From Psychrobacillus sp044762855 (lineage in GTDB: Bacteria; Bacillota; Bacilli; Bacillales_A; Planococcaceae): a stretch of DNA of 64,000 nucleotides. The stretch is from assembly GCF_044762855.1 (NCBI RefSeq), contig NZ_JBIWFB010000006.1:186001-250000 (forward strand), in the 5' to 3' direction. Of the stretch, positions 8,767 to 16,991 are shown one piece after another. The notes under the pieces were generated by a model. That model saw nothing but the letters and a program-made list of their open reading frames with translations. It was not told the origin of the DNA and made no database searches. The position numbers and the translations under genes were made by a program. Position 1 is the stretch's first letter. Each line of letters opens with the position of its first letter.

Positions 8767-9747
8767 ATGATTCATGGCAATATAACGGATGTTCCCGGAG
8801 TAAAAGTTGGCAATTTAGAAAACAGAGAGGCACTGACAGGGTGTACAATTATTGTTGTAGAAGAAGGGGCTGTATGTGGCGTAGATGTCCGTGGATCAGC
8901 CCCAGGAACAAGGGAAACAGATTTACTTGATCCAATCAATAAAATAGAGAAAGTTCATGCAATCTCATTGTCTGGAGGTAGTGCGTTTGGTTTAGATGCT
9001 GCATCAGGTGTTATGCAATACTTGGAAGAGCAAGAAATAGGGTTGGACGTAGGGGTAGCAAAAGTACCAATTGTACCAAGTGCGGTATTATTCGACTTAC
9101 CTATTGGAAAATCGAACGTTCGACCGGATAGACAAATGGGATATGAAGCGACTAAAAAAGCAAGTGCAGGGCCATTTCCTTTTGGGAATATAGGAGCCGG
9201 GTGCGGAGCGACAGTTGGTAAAATAACTGGTATTGAAAATTGCATGAAAGGCGGCTTAGGTAGTGCATCGTTAACTTTTGAAAATGGTCTTGTAATCGGT
9301 GCAATAGTTGCAGTGAATGCGGTAGGTGACGTAAGAGATCCACTAACAAGGGAAATACTTGCTGGACCGATTGACCCTACAACCGAAGAGTTAATCGATA
9401 GCATCGCATATTTACAACAAAATGCATCTACCAGTCATGTATTACCAGGGACGAATACGACGATTGGTGCAGTAGCGATGAATGCAAAGCTAACAAAAGC
9501 GGAAGCAAAAAAGATTGCTCAAATAACCCAAAATGCATTAGCTAGAACTATTTTCCCGGTGCATACGACTATGGATGGCGATACCATCTTCACACTTGCA
9601 ACTGGGGAAGAGGTATACCCGGTTGATTTCCTGGGAAATATAGCGGCGCAAGTAATGGAAGAAGCAATTATTGCTGCTATAAAAGCTGCTGAGGCTGTGG
9701 AAGGTGTACCGAGCTACAACAGCATAAAACACAAAATTATATCGTAA
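8767..9747 (+). CDS. P1 family peptidase (DmpA-like, S58)
   Basis: 326 residues. The N terminus (ITDVPGVKVGN, then CTIIVVEEGAVCGVDVRG) and the SLSGGSAFGLDAASG segment are hallmarks of the DmpA/P1 family, which are self-processing N-terminal nucleophile aminopeptidases. The likely cleavage and nucleophile site is the serine in GGLGSASL near residue 170; the sequence downstream matches the usual small subunit. Known members release N-terminal residues, some D- or beta-amino acids. It sits between the ATPase and binding-protein genes of the peptide transporter, so it probably processes the imported peptide in the cytoplasm. RBS: gggggaaat. Confidence 0.87.
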   Translation: MIHGNITDVPGVKVGNLENREALTGCTIIVVEEGAVCGVDVRGSAPGTRETDLLDPINKIEKVHAISLSGGSAFGLDAASGVMQYLEEQEIGLDVGVAKVPIVPSAVLFDLPIGKSNVRPDRQMGYEATKKASAGPFPFGNIGAGCGATVGKITGIENCMKGGLGSASLTFENGLVIGAIVAVNAVGDVRDPLTREILAGPIDPTTEELIDSIAYLQQNASTSHVLPGTNTTIGAVAMNAKLTKAEAKKIAQITQNALARTIFPVHTTMDGDTIFTLATGEEVYPVDFLGNIAAQVMEEAIIAAIKAAEAVEGVPSYNSIKHKIIS

Positions 9748-9768
9748 CGATAAAGAGGGGGATGCAAG

Positions 9769-11298
9769 ATGAAGAAAAATAAAAATTGGTTCATGCTGAT
9801 CGCAATAATGTTTTGTGTTTTGCTAATAGGCGCATGTTCTGGCGAAGAAGGTAGCGAATCGAATGGGGAAAAAGCGCAAGCAATTAAAGTAAGAGTGAAT
9901 GATGATCCAGATTTCCTTGATCCACATTTAGCAACTGCGTCGATTTCTTATCAAATGATTTTAAATATGTTTGAAGGTTTATTTGCCCCTGAAACGGACG
10001 GTTCTTTAACTCCAGCCTTAGCTGAAAGTTATGAGCTATCTGAGGATGGTTTAACTTATACGTTCAATATTAGAGATAATGTGAAATTCCATGACGGCAA
10101 TGCACTTACCGTAGAAGATATCACCTACACTTTTAATCGATTAATGGGAACTGATAATGGAGAACCTCTTTCTTCTAATTTCAACAATGTTGCATCAATA
10201 GAAGCGCCAGATGCAGATACGTTTGTGATCAAACTGAAAGAACCGAATTCGAACTTCCTATACTCACTAACTGCATTGCAGTCAGCCATTATCCCTGCAA
10301 GCAATGACGGTAAGCAAAATGATAATCCTATTGGAACAGGACCATTTAAATTCGTAAAATACACGCCAGGTGCTAATTTAGAACTAGCTAAAAACGAAGA
10401 ATATTGGGACGAGAAACTACCGTATTTAGATAAAGTAACATTCGTATTTCAATCAGATGATCAATCAGCACTAATGGCATTGAAGGCAAAAGAAGTAGAT
10501 TTAACGGGAGTACCAGCAAACCGATTAGCAGAAGTAGAAAATGACTTCACAATTAGTAAACAAAATAACAACTCATCACTAATCGTTACCTTTAACCACG
10601 AAAAAGAACCCTTTAATGATGTAAAAGTACGTCAGGCTATTAACTATGCAATCAATAAAAATGACATTATAGACGCTGTTTTTTCAGGATATGCTACACC
10701 AATCGGTTCTAATATGAGTCCAGCAATGGGTGATTACTATAAGGATGGGTTGCAAGATGTCTATGCTAGAAATATTGAAAAAGCAAAAGAACTACTTGCA
10801 GAAGCAGGCTATCCAGATGGCTTTAGCACGAAAATAACTGTATCATCCCACAATGATATGTATTCCAATATCGCGCAAGTTGTAGTAGAAAACTTGAGAG
10901 AGATTGGCATTAATGTAGAAATTGAAGTGGTCGAATGGGGTATTTGGTTAGAAAGAGTTTACTTCGGTAGAGATTATGAAATGACAACAATAGATTTAAC
11001 TGGAAGACCATCTGCATATGAAATTTTAAATGATTATATTTCTACGAACGATAGCGAAAACTTCTTTAGATTCAAAAATGCTGAATTCGATCAATTAATG
11101 GCAAATGTATTAAAAGAATCAGACCTAGATAAACGAATTGAAATGTATCAACGTGCACAAGAAATATTAACGGAAGAGTCCGCATCTGTCTATATTGCAG
11201 ACTACCAAGTGCTTTGGGCATCTGCTAAAGGAATTGAAGGACTAAAAAGTTACCCATTCTGGTTCCATGACATGTCTGAGGTAAGATTTACTGAATAG
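9769..11298 (+). CDS. Peptide ABC transporter substrate-binding lipoprotein (SBP family 5)
   Basis: 509 residues with a lipoprotein signal (lysines, hydrophobic stretch, lipobox IGAC at about residue 23). Family-5 features are visible: DPHLATASISYQM near the N terminus, LAESYELSEDGLTYTFNIRDNVKFHDG, and a VRQAINYAINK motif around residue 290. It delivers peptides or similar ligands to the two permeases that follow. It is spaced 21 bp from the P1 peptidase gene with a gagggggatg ribosome binding site. Confidence 0.92.
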   Translation: MKKNKNWFMLIAIMFCVLLIGACSGEEGSESNGEKAQAIKVRVNDDPDFLDPHLATASISYQMILNMFEGLFAPETDGSLTPALAESYELSEDGLTYTFNIRDNVKFHDGNALTVEDITYTFNRLMGTDNGEPLSSNFNNVASIEAPDADTFVIKLKEPNSNFLYSLTALQSAIIPASNDGKQNDNPIGTGPFKFVKYTPGANLELAKNEEYWDEKLPYLDKVTFVFQSDDQSALMALKAKEVDLTGVPANRLAEVENDFTISKQNNNSSLIVTFNHEKEPFNDVKVRQAINYAINKNDIIDAVFSGYATPIGSNMSPAMGDYYKDGLQDVYARNIEKAKELLAEAGYPDGFSTKITVSSHNDMYSNIAQVVVENLREIGINVEIEVVEWGIWLERVYFGRDYEMTTIDLTGRPSAYEILNDYISTNDSENFFRFKNAEFDQLMANVLKESDLDKRIEMYQRAQEILTEESASVYIADYQVLWASAKGIEGLKSYPFWFHDMSEVRFTE

Positions 11299-11312
11299 AA
11301 GGGAAGAGAAAT

Positions 11313-12254
11313 ATGGCATATATCATTCGCAGAATTATACTATTTGTCGTCACGATGGTGCTTGTATCTCTAATCACTTTTTCAGTTTTCCAAGTAATGC
11401 CGGGCGATCCTATACGCATTATGTTAGGAACAGAAGCGGATGAAACACAAGTAGAAACACTAAAGAAGCAACTTGGATTAGATCAGCCGCTTTACGTTCA
11501 ATATATGGACTGGGTAAAAGGTTTAGTAACTGGAGATTTAGGAGATTCTATTCGTTTTTCAAGACCTGTAACAGAATTGCTCGCGGACCGGTTGCCGGTC
11601 ACTATTTCCCTAGCTATAATTACCTTACTTATAGTCGTCATTATTGCAATTCCTCTTGGCATATTCGTTGCTAAAAGACAAAACAAGCTAAGCGATGTTG
11701 TTTTGTCTTCCGCAACACAGCTAGGTATGGCAATTCCATCCTTCTGGTTAGGGATGTTATTAATCTTATACTTAGGGATGAATTTTAGCTTCTTCACTAT
11801 AAGTGGCTACGTTCCTTGGACACAAAGTGTAGTAGGTGCGCTCGGTGCTTTACTGTTACCAGCACTCACGATAGCAATCCCGCAAATAGCCGTTAAATTT
11901 CGCTACGTGAGAAATGCAATACTAGAACAACTGCGATTAGATTATGTTCGAACGATTCGAAGTAAAGGTATCACAGAAAAGTTCGTGATGTATAAGCATG
12001 TGTTAAGAAATTCAATGATTCCTATATTGACGATTTTCGGTTTAATAACCGCAGAGGTTGTAGCGGGAACCATCATTGTGGAACAAGTATTTTCTTTACC
12101 TGGAATCGGTCAGTTACTTATTACTTCCATCAGTTATCGGGATTTCCCACTAGTACAAGGAATCGTTATGTATATCACATTTATTGTTGTTTTAATTAAT
12201 TTCTTAGTGGATGTTTTATACTCAGTACTAGATCCTCGAATACGGTTAAATTAA
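11313..12254 (+). CDS. Peptide ABC transporter permease, DppB/OppB type
   Basis: 313 residues. A first membrane helix is followed by the typical periplasmic GDPIRIMLG region and a LKKQLGLDQPLYVQYMDWVKG stretch found in most DppB/OppB proteins. Five further membrane segments and an EAA-type loop (DYVRTIRSKGI) follow. It is placed 14 bp after the binding-protein gene. Confidence 0.92.
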   Translation: MAYIIRRIILFVVTMVLVSLITFSVFQVMPGDPIRIMLGTEADETQVETLKKQLGLDQPLYVQYMDWVKGLVTGDLGDSIRFSRPVTELLADRLPVTISLAIITLLIVVIIAIPLGIFVAKRQNKLSDVVLSSATQLGMAIPSFWLGMLLILYLGMNFSFFTISGYVPWTQSVVGALGALLLPALTIAIPQIAVKFRYVRNAILEQLRLDYVRTIRSKGITEKFVMYKHVLRNSMIPILTIFGLITAEVVAGTIIVEQVFSLPGIGQLLITSISYRDFPLVQGIVMYITFIVVLINFLVDVLYSVLDPRIRLN

Positions 12255-12265
12255 GGAGGACTTGA

Positions 12266-13090
12266 ATGAAAACATTAATGAGTCATGCCAAAAATATAAA
12301 TTTAGTCTTGGGCCTCCTCATATTACTAACTTTTTTTGTTTTAATGGTTTTGAGTTTTTTCTATACACCTTATGATATTAACGTTATGAATGTTGCCAAT
12401 AAGTTAAAAGGTCCAAGTAGTGAACATTGGTTTGGTACGGATGAATTCGGAAGAGATATTTTTAGTCGAATTATGAAAGGAACCCAAACTGCCTTTTTTG
12501 TTGGAACTTTAACTGTTAGCATCGGTGTCATTTTTGGCACGTTAATTGGAGGAGTAGCTGGTTATGTAGGTGGTTGGGTCGATGAGGTATTCATGCGAAT
12601 TATGGATGCATTAATGGCTTTTCCAGGTATCATCTTGGCACTTATGTTAGTTGCTGTATTTGGACCGGGAATTGTCAATACATCGATTGCTCTCGGCATT
12701 ATAGCAATTCCTAGCATAGCGAGAATCGCTAGAAGTGGTTTTATCCAGCACAAAGAATTTGAATATGTCTTATCAGCAAAGTTGATAGGTGTGAAGCCTT
12801 TTAAAATTATGTTTAGACATATTTTACCGAATGTTTCATCGCCACTAATTGTAGCTGCATCGGTAAGTTTTGGAGTTGCTATGCTAGCCGAAGCGGCACT
12901 AAGTTATCTAGGACTAGGTGTTCAGCCTCCTAACCCGAGCTGGGGACGTATGTTAAAAGACTCACAAGCTTATTTAACAAGTTCACCTTGGTACACATAT
13001 GCTCCAGGTATTTCGATTACTTTTATGGTTTTAGGATTTTATATGCTGAGCAACGCCATAAGAGATATTATGGATCCTCGCTCCAACTAA
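12266..13090 (+). CDS. Peptide ABC transporter permease, DppC/OppC type
   Basis: 274 residues, six predicted membrane segments. The HWFGTDEFGRDIFSRIMKG motif after the first helix and the EAALSYLGLGVQPPNPSWG segment near the end are diagnostic of DppC/OppC. Start behind aaggaggac. It is the last gene of the M20-OppD-OppF-P1-SBP-DppB-DppC operon. Confidence 0.93.
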   Translation: MKTLMSHAKNINLVLGLLILLTFFVLMVLSFFYTPYDINVMNVANKLKGPSSEHWFGTDEFGRDIFSRIMKGTQTAFFVGTLTVSIGVIFGTLIGGVAGYVGGWVDEVFMRIMDALMAFPGIILALMLVAVFGPGIVNTSIALGIIAIPSIARIARSGFIQHKEFEYVLSAKLIGVKPFKIMFRHILPNVSSPLIVAASVSFGVAMLAEAALSYLGLGVQPPNPSWGRMLKDSQAYLTSSPWYTYAPGISITFMVLGFYMLSNAIRDIMDPRSN

Positions 13091-13094
13091 CTAG

Positions 13095-13140
13095 ACAGGA
13101 CAAACCAGTTTTTAATGATTAAAAACCGGTTTGTCCTGTT
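13095..13140 (+). terminator. Terminator after peptide-transport operon
   Basis: A long inverted repeat (acaggacaaacc...ggtttgtcctgt, with a further gttttta/taaaaac pairing inside) lies four bases after the dppC-type gene. The stem is about 20 bp with one mismatch and can act on both strands, so it may also serve the convergent gene at 13161. Confidence 0.85.
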
Positions 13141-13160
13141 CTACATATATCATCAATTAA

Positions 13161-13820
13161 TTAAACTTCCAAAGTCACTGGTGTAAATACATAATTTCCT
13201 TTTTCAACTGGTTCCCCAATCGCAACCGGAACACGCGAAGAAAAAATCGGTCCATTCACAACGACCGTATGAAACTCCCCATTCTCTCCACAAGCATCTA
13301 TGCCAGCGAGTTCGAGTTCCTCTACAATCTCCTTCGTTAATCTTTTTCCAACGTATTTAGCAGGCATCATCGATGTATTTACGACAACAATCCAGGCTTC
13401 AAACCCCTCGGCTAGTAACTCGTCCACAACTGATTTTCGTGTCATCTGCCAAAGGGGATGTACAGCTTCAATATTTGACTTCGCGCACGTCTTTTGCACC
13501 CACTCCAAGTGTCCTTCTAGATCAATATCGCCAAACACCCCGTGTGTAATGCCTTCTTTCCGGCAAGCATCCATTGCGTTTGTAAACTGATTTTCATATG
13601 TACCCCAACTAGCTGCTTTTGTTAATAAAGGTACTCCCAGTCTGTCTACTTGGGCTTGTACCACTTCTAAAGGAAGCGCATGTGACTTAGAAATTTCCCC
13701 ATCTTCTTCAAACATTGTCAGCACTTTTTTCGGCACCATTCCTAATTGCAATGCCCGGTAGTAAGCAAGAGCTGAATCCTTTCCACCACTCCATGAAGCT
13801 ACAAAACTTGCATTCTGCAT
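13161..13820 (-). CDS. Dph6-like PP-loop ATPase (diphthine--ammonia ligase family)
   Basis: 219 residues. The N-terminal PP-loop SWSGGKDSALA is the ATP-binding site of the ATP pyrophosphatase superfamily. A C-terminal CGENGEFHT motif is the signature of the Dph6/DUF71 family. In eukaryotes Dph6 amidates diphthine on elongation factor 2; bacteria lack diphthamide, so the bacterial substrate is unknown. The ATG follows a gggggaat ribosome binding site. The gene stands alone between two oppositely oriented units. Confidence 0.85.
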   Translation of the reverse strand: MQNASFVASWSGGKDSALAYYRALQLGMVPKKVLTMFEEDGEISKSHALPLEVVQAQVDRLGVPLLTKAASWGTYENQFTNAMDACRKEGITHGVFGDIDLEGHLEWVQKTCAKSNIEAVHPLWQMTRKSVVDELLAEGFEAWIVVVNTSMMPAKYVGKRLTKEIVEELELAGIDACGENGEFHTVVVNGPIFSSRVPVAIGEPVEKGNYVFTPVTLEV

Positions 13821-14058
13821 ATCCCATTCCCCCTTTACTACTAAGTTACATGATTAATTGATTTATTCCAACCTACAAAGATTTGTGGTGGAACCAAATG
13901 GTTGAAATCAATCAGCAATGGAGAGCAACCATAAAAATCCCTTATATGAACTGATTATACATTCTACTCCAACCTGTGTAACAATCATAAGCAACGATTA
14001 ATAATATACATCTAAAGAAGTACAGAACGATTAGCTTGTACAATCGAGGAGTGGATGT

Positions 14059-15492
14059 ATGTCAGCGATTACGGGAAAGCAATATATAGAAAGGATTGAT
14101 AAGTTAAAAACGGAAGTATGGATTAATGGGGAACCTGTTAATGGAAATATTTCGGAGCATCCTGCATTCCAAGGGATTATAAAGAGTCAAGCAAATTTGT
14201 ACGATTTACAACATGATACGTCGTTAAAAGAGACAATGACTTATCCGTCTCCATCTACAGGGGAACTAGTAGGTATGTCTTATTTCCAACCTAAAACGAA
14301 AGAAGATTTAGTTAAAAGACGAAATATGATCCAACAGTGGGCGAGAACAAATAATGGGCTGATGGGAAGAAGCCCGGACTATATGAACACAACATTAATG
14401 GCGTTCGCATCCTCTTCTGGGCTGTTGAAAGGGAAGAAGAACTGTTTTCCTGAACATTTGCAATCGTTCTATGAATATGCACGTGAACATGATCTATCGA
14501 TGACACATACTTTTATAGATCCACAAGTGAATAGGACACAATATTATTTTGAGAAAAACAGTGAGCCTATTGTTGCAAATATTGTTGATCGAAACGCAGA
14601 AGGGATTATTATAAAAGGGGCTAAATTACTTGCAACCCAAGGGGGAATTACAGACGAAATTTTGGTTCTTTCACCAGGGGGAATGTTGGACGAGGAGGGT
14701 GGATTTGCGTTTGCCATCCCAAGTAATAGTAAAGGCTTAAAATTTATTTGTAGGGAATCATTTGTAGGTGGAGAATCCGTGTTTAATTGTCCATTAAGTT
14801 CACGTTTTGAGGAAACGGACAGTATCGTTGTGTTTGATGATGTGTTAGTACCGTGGGAACGTATATTTTATTATAATAATTCAGCGGTTGCGAACAGCTT
14901 TCAAATAACTAGCTCTTTTCAAGCGTTTGCACTACATCAAGTGATTTCGAGACAAATTATAAAAACAGAATTTATATTAGGTATCGCCCAGTCCATCGTC
15001 AATACGATAAATATATCAGAATACAAGCATGTACAAGAAAAGATATCCGAGATTATAGTGGGACTTGAAACGATGAAAGCATTAGTCATTAAATCAGAAG
15101 TCGAGGCAAAATTGGATGAATGGGGTTTTATGCGACCAGATAGTACAACATTGCTCGTAGGCATAAATATTTTTCCACGCATCTATCCAAGATTCACTGA
15201 AATCATTCAGCTTTTAGGCGCAAGTGGTTTGATGACTATTCCAACCGAACAGGATTTTCAGTCACCTATCCGAAAAGATTTAGACCAATATTTACAATCT
15301 AAAGGAGAAAATGCGAGAGAACGTGTCAAACTCTTTCGTCTAGCATGGGATTTAACGATGAGCCCTTTCGGCACACGCCAAACGCTATACGAGCGCTTTT
15401 TCTTTGGGGATCCTATAAGACTTTCTGGTCAATTATATCAATCGTACAATAAAGTACCGTACGTCGAGAGGGTGAAGGGAATATTAGAGTGA
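14059..15492 (+). CDS. 4-hydroxyphenylacetate 3-hydroxylase family oxygenase (HpaB/YoaI-like)
   Basis: 477 residues, the usual length for the large, FADH2-using component of two-component phenol hydroxylases. The N-terminal TGKQYIERIDKLKTEVWINGE segment, a central SRFEETDSIVVFDDVLVPWERIF region and the acyl-CoA-dehydrogenase-like all-helical second half match this family. It would hydroxylate a phenolic compound using flavin supplied by a separate reductase, which is not encoded nearby. The start lies seven bases after cgaggagtgg. It is a single-gene unit. Confidence 0.88.
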   Translation: MSAITGKQYIERIDKLKTEVWINGEPVNGNISEHPAFQGIIKSQANLYDLQHDTSLKETMTYPSPSTGELVGMSYFQPKTKEDLVKRRNMIQQWARTNNGLMGRSPDYMNTTLMAFASSSGLLKGKKNCFPEHLQSFYEYAREHDLSMTHTFIDPQVNRTQYYFEKNSEPIVANIVDRNAEGIIIKGAKLLATQGGITDEILVLSPGGMLDEEGGFAFAIPSNSKGLKFICRESFVGGESVFNCPLSSRFEETDSIVVFDDVLVPWERIFYYNNSAVANSFQITSSFQAFALHQVISRQIIKTEFILGIAQSIVNTINISEYKHVQEKISEIIVGLETMKALVIKSEVEAKLDEWGFMRPDSTTLLVGINIFPRIYPRFTEIIQLLGASGLMTIPTEQDFQSPIRKDLDQYLQSKGENARERVKLFRLAWDLTMSPFGTRQTLYERFFFGDPIRLSGQLYQSYNKVPYVERVKGILE

Positions 15493-15510
15493 TTCCATTC
15501 AAACTAAAAA

Positions 15511-15535
15511 TCCCAACCATTCATAATGGTTGGGA
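15511..15535 (-). terminator. Intergenic terminator between convergent genes
   Basis: A perfect 11-bp stem with a 3-base loop (tcccaaccatt cat aatggttggga). On the minus strand it is followed by TTTTTAG, so it fits best as the terminator of the YsnF-like gene; it may also stop the hpaB-like transcript. Confidence 0.8.
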
Positions 15536-15566
15536 CACTTATCACAGGTTGGTCTGCTGATATCAA

Positions 15567-16454
15567 TTACAGCTTATCACGTTTATCTAATGTATCATGA
15601 CCTAATATATTTTCCTCTAAAGGGTCATTATCCAAAGCTCTATTCTCTAGATTGGGATCCGAAACATTAGTCATTCCATCTGTTCGGTGAATATCTGCTT
15701 GTTCGCGACGAACCGTCTCGCTAACTGTTTCTGTATCTTTTACTTTTTTCTTACCTACCACAATTTCCTCATTTACGACAGGGCGTTTGGTCACTTCCAC
15801 TCGTTCTTCCATGATAGGGATATGAATATTCTCACCATCATCGAACACTTCTCCAGCGGCAGTTTCTGCATCGACAGCGCGTCTTTCAATATACACTTCC
15901 TCGCGTTCAACGGGAACCTCAACAGTCTCTTCCTCTTCTACAACGTATTTATCAACGTTTACTTCACCTGATTGGTGGCGTTCTTTGTCAATCGATAAAC
16001 GCTCTTCATGAAGTTGCAAACGTTCTTCTTGGGCGTTATCCCCAACAAAAGCTGTATCGGTAGACTCGATATTGGTACCCGTATAACCTGATCCCAAGTC
16101 GATATGTTGGCGATCGTAAATGGTCCCGTAATCCTTGTCTACGTAAAGAAGAATTGACCCGTCTTTAATCTGACTGTAGTAGCGTTGCGACTCTTCTTCT
16201 GTAAAGCCCATGTCGTAAAATGCAGCACGGACAGGTTCATCACCGCTCATAAAGGCAATAAACTTGTCTAACCAGTTTCCATCAGCGGACACGAGATCTA
16301 CATCCGTCTGACCGCGAACAATTGATAAGGAATCTTTATCGTTAGTCACTACATAAATATCATTTTCGACATAACCTTCGCTTTTTAACTCTTTAATTTT
16401 ATTCAATACTTCCTGTTCCGTTCTGAATGATCCAACATATTTTTTATCTGCCAT
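15567..16454 (-). CDS. YsnF/AvaK-like general stress protein (17M-like N terminus, DUF2382)
   Basis: 295 residues. The first about 110 residues match the general-stress-protein 17M fold (VGSFRTEQEVLNKIKELKSEGY, then the conserved YVVTNDKD strand). The second half is the charged DUF2382/YsnF domain, with repeated EERVEV and EEETVEVPVEREEVYIERR-type segments. The biochemical role of the family is unknown; it is soluble and stress-associated. A sigma-B-like promoter lies upstream (16507-16532), matching the family's known stress control. RBS: ttggaggaaaac. Confidence 0.85.
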   Translation of the reverse strand: MADKKYVGSFRTEQEVLNKIKELKSEGYVENDIYVVTNDKDSLSIVRGQTDVDLVSADGNWLDKFIAFMSGDEPVRAAFYDMGFTEEESQRYYSQIKDGSILLYVDKDYGTIYDRQHIDLGSGYTGTNIESTDTAFVGDNAQEERLQLHEERLSIDKERHQSGEVNVDKYVVEEEETVEVPVEREEVYIERRAVDAETAAGEVFDDGENIHIPIMEERVEVTKRPVVNEEIVVGKKKVKDTETVSETVRREQADIHRTDGMTNVSDPNLENRALDNDPLEENILGHDTLDKRDKL

Positions 16455-16506
16455 TATAGTTTTCCTCCAATGATTTATAGATTTGATATCTTGCTTGTTT
16501 TATAGA

Positions 16507-16532
16507 GTACCCAGCAGCATCTAGGATTAAAC
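16507..16532 (-). promoter_or_regulatory. Sigma-B-type promoter of the YsnF-like gene
   Basis: On the minus strand GTTTAA (16532-16527) is followed after 14 bases by GGGTAC (16512-16507). This matches the sigma-B pattern GTTTAA-N12-15-GGGTAT with one mismatch. It lies about 50 bases before the start codon of a general stress protein. Confidence 0.7.
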
Positions 16533-16659
16533 AAAAAGGGAAGGGAGTATAGGAAAATTAGGAATATGGATATAACACAGGATATTGAGAAGAATGGGGA
16601 AAGGAAGAATTTAAAAGGGAATATAACTTTTCGAAAATTAGGTATGTATTAAAATGAAT

Positions 16660-16699
16660 AAGTAGATATTTCTACTCCAACAAGTAGAAATATCTACTT
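16660..16699 (-). terminator. Hairpin downstream of the 28-residue peptide gene
   Basis: Perfect 17-bp inverted repeat (aagtagatatttctact at 16660-16676, complement at 16683-16699) with a 6-base loop. On the minus strand it is followed by a weak T-rich stretch (ATTCATTTTAAT). It ends the short transcript of the peptide gene at 16739-16825. Confidence 0.6.
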
Positions 16700-16738
16700 T
16701 TCTATGTTTCCAAATAATATTTATAATCTAAATCTCTC

Positions 16739-16825
16739 CTATGCGACAACTGTTTGTAAAAGCAACATTAACAATTCTTCCAATGTTTCTGGTAATTGTT
16801 CTGGTAATTCAAATGGGTTCATCAT
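16739..16825 (-). CDS. 28-residue peptide gene, unknown function
   Basis: A 28-codon frame starts at ATG 16825 (a second ATG follows directly) five bases after a perfect AAGGAGGT ribosome binding site, and ends with TAG. The peptide has an acidic, proline-containing N half (MMNPFELPEQ) and a leucine-rich C half ending LLLQTVVA, so it could form an amphipathic or membrane-associated helix. A 17-bp hairpin follows at 16660-16699. The gene stands alone between the YsnF-like gene and the MscS gene. I do not recognise a family. The ribosome binding site and terminator argue that it is a real gene; conservation is not tested. Confidence 0.6.
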   Translation of the reverse strand: MMNPFELPEQLPETLEELLMLLLQTVVA

Positions 16826-16958
16826 TTTCGACCTCCTTCTAAATCTTGTAATCTACTAACAATATAGTCAATCTATTTAACTTTTATACTTGAATTTAGA
16901 AAAAAGTTTTAAAAAGTTTCTAATCTCTTAAAACAGAGTCTATTAATACAAAAAACGA

Positions 16959-16985
16959 GCTAGTACTGAGTTTTTCAGTACTAGC
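16959..16985 (-). terminator. Terminator of the MscS gene
   Basis: Perfect 11-bp stem (gctagtactga / tcagtactagc) just after the stop codon of the minus-strand gene, followed on that strand by CGTTTTTTG. Confidence 0.88.
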
Positions 16986-16991
16986 CCGTCT

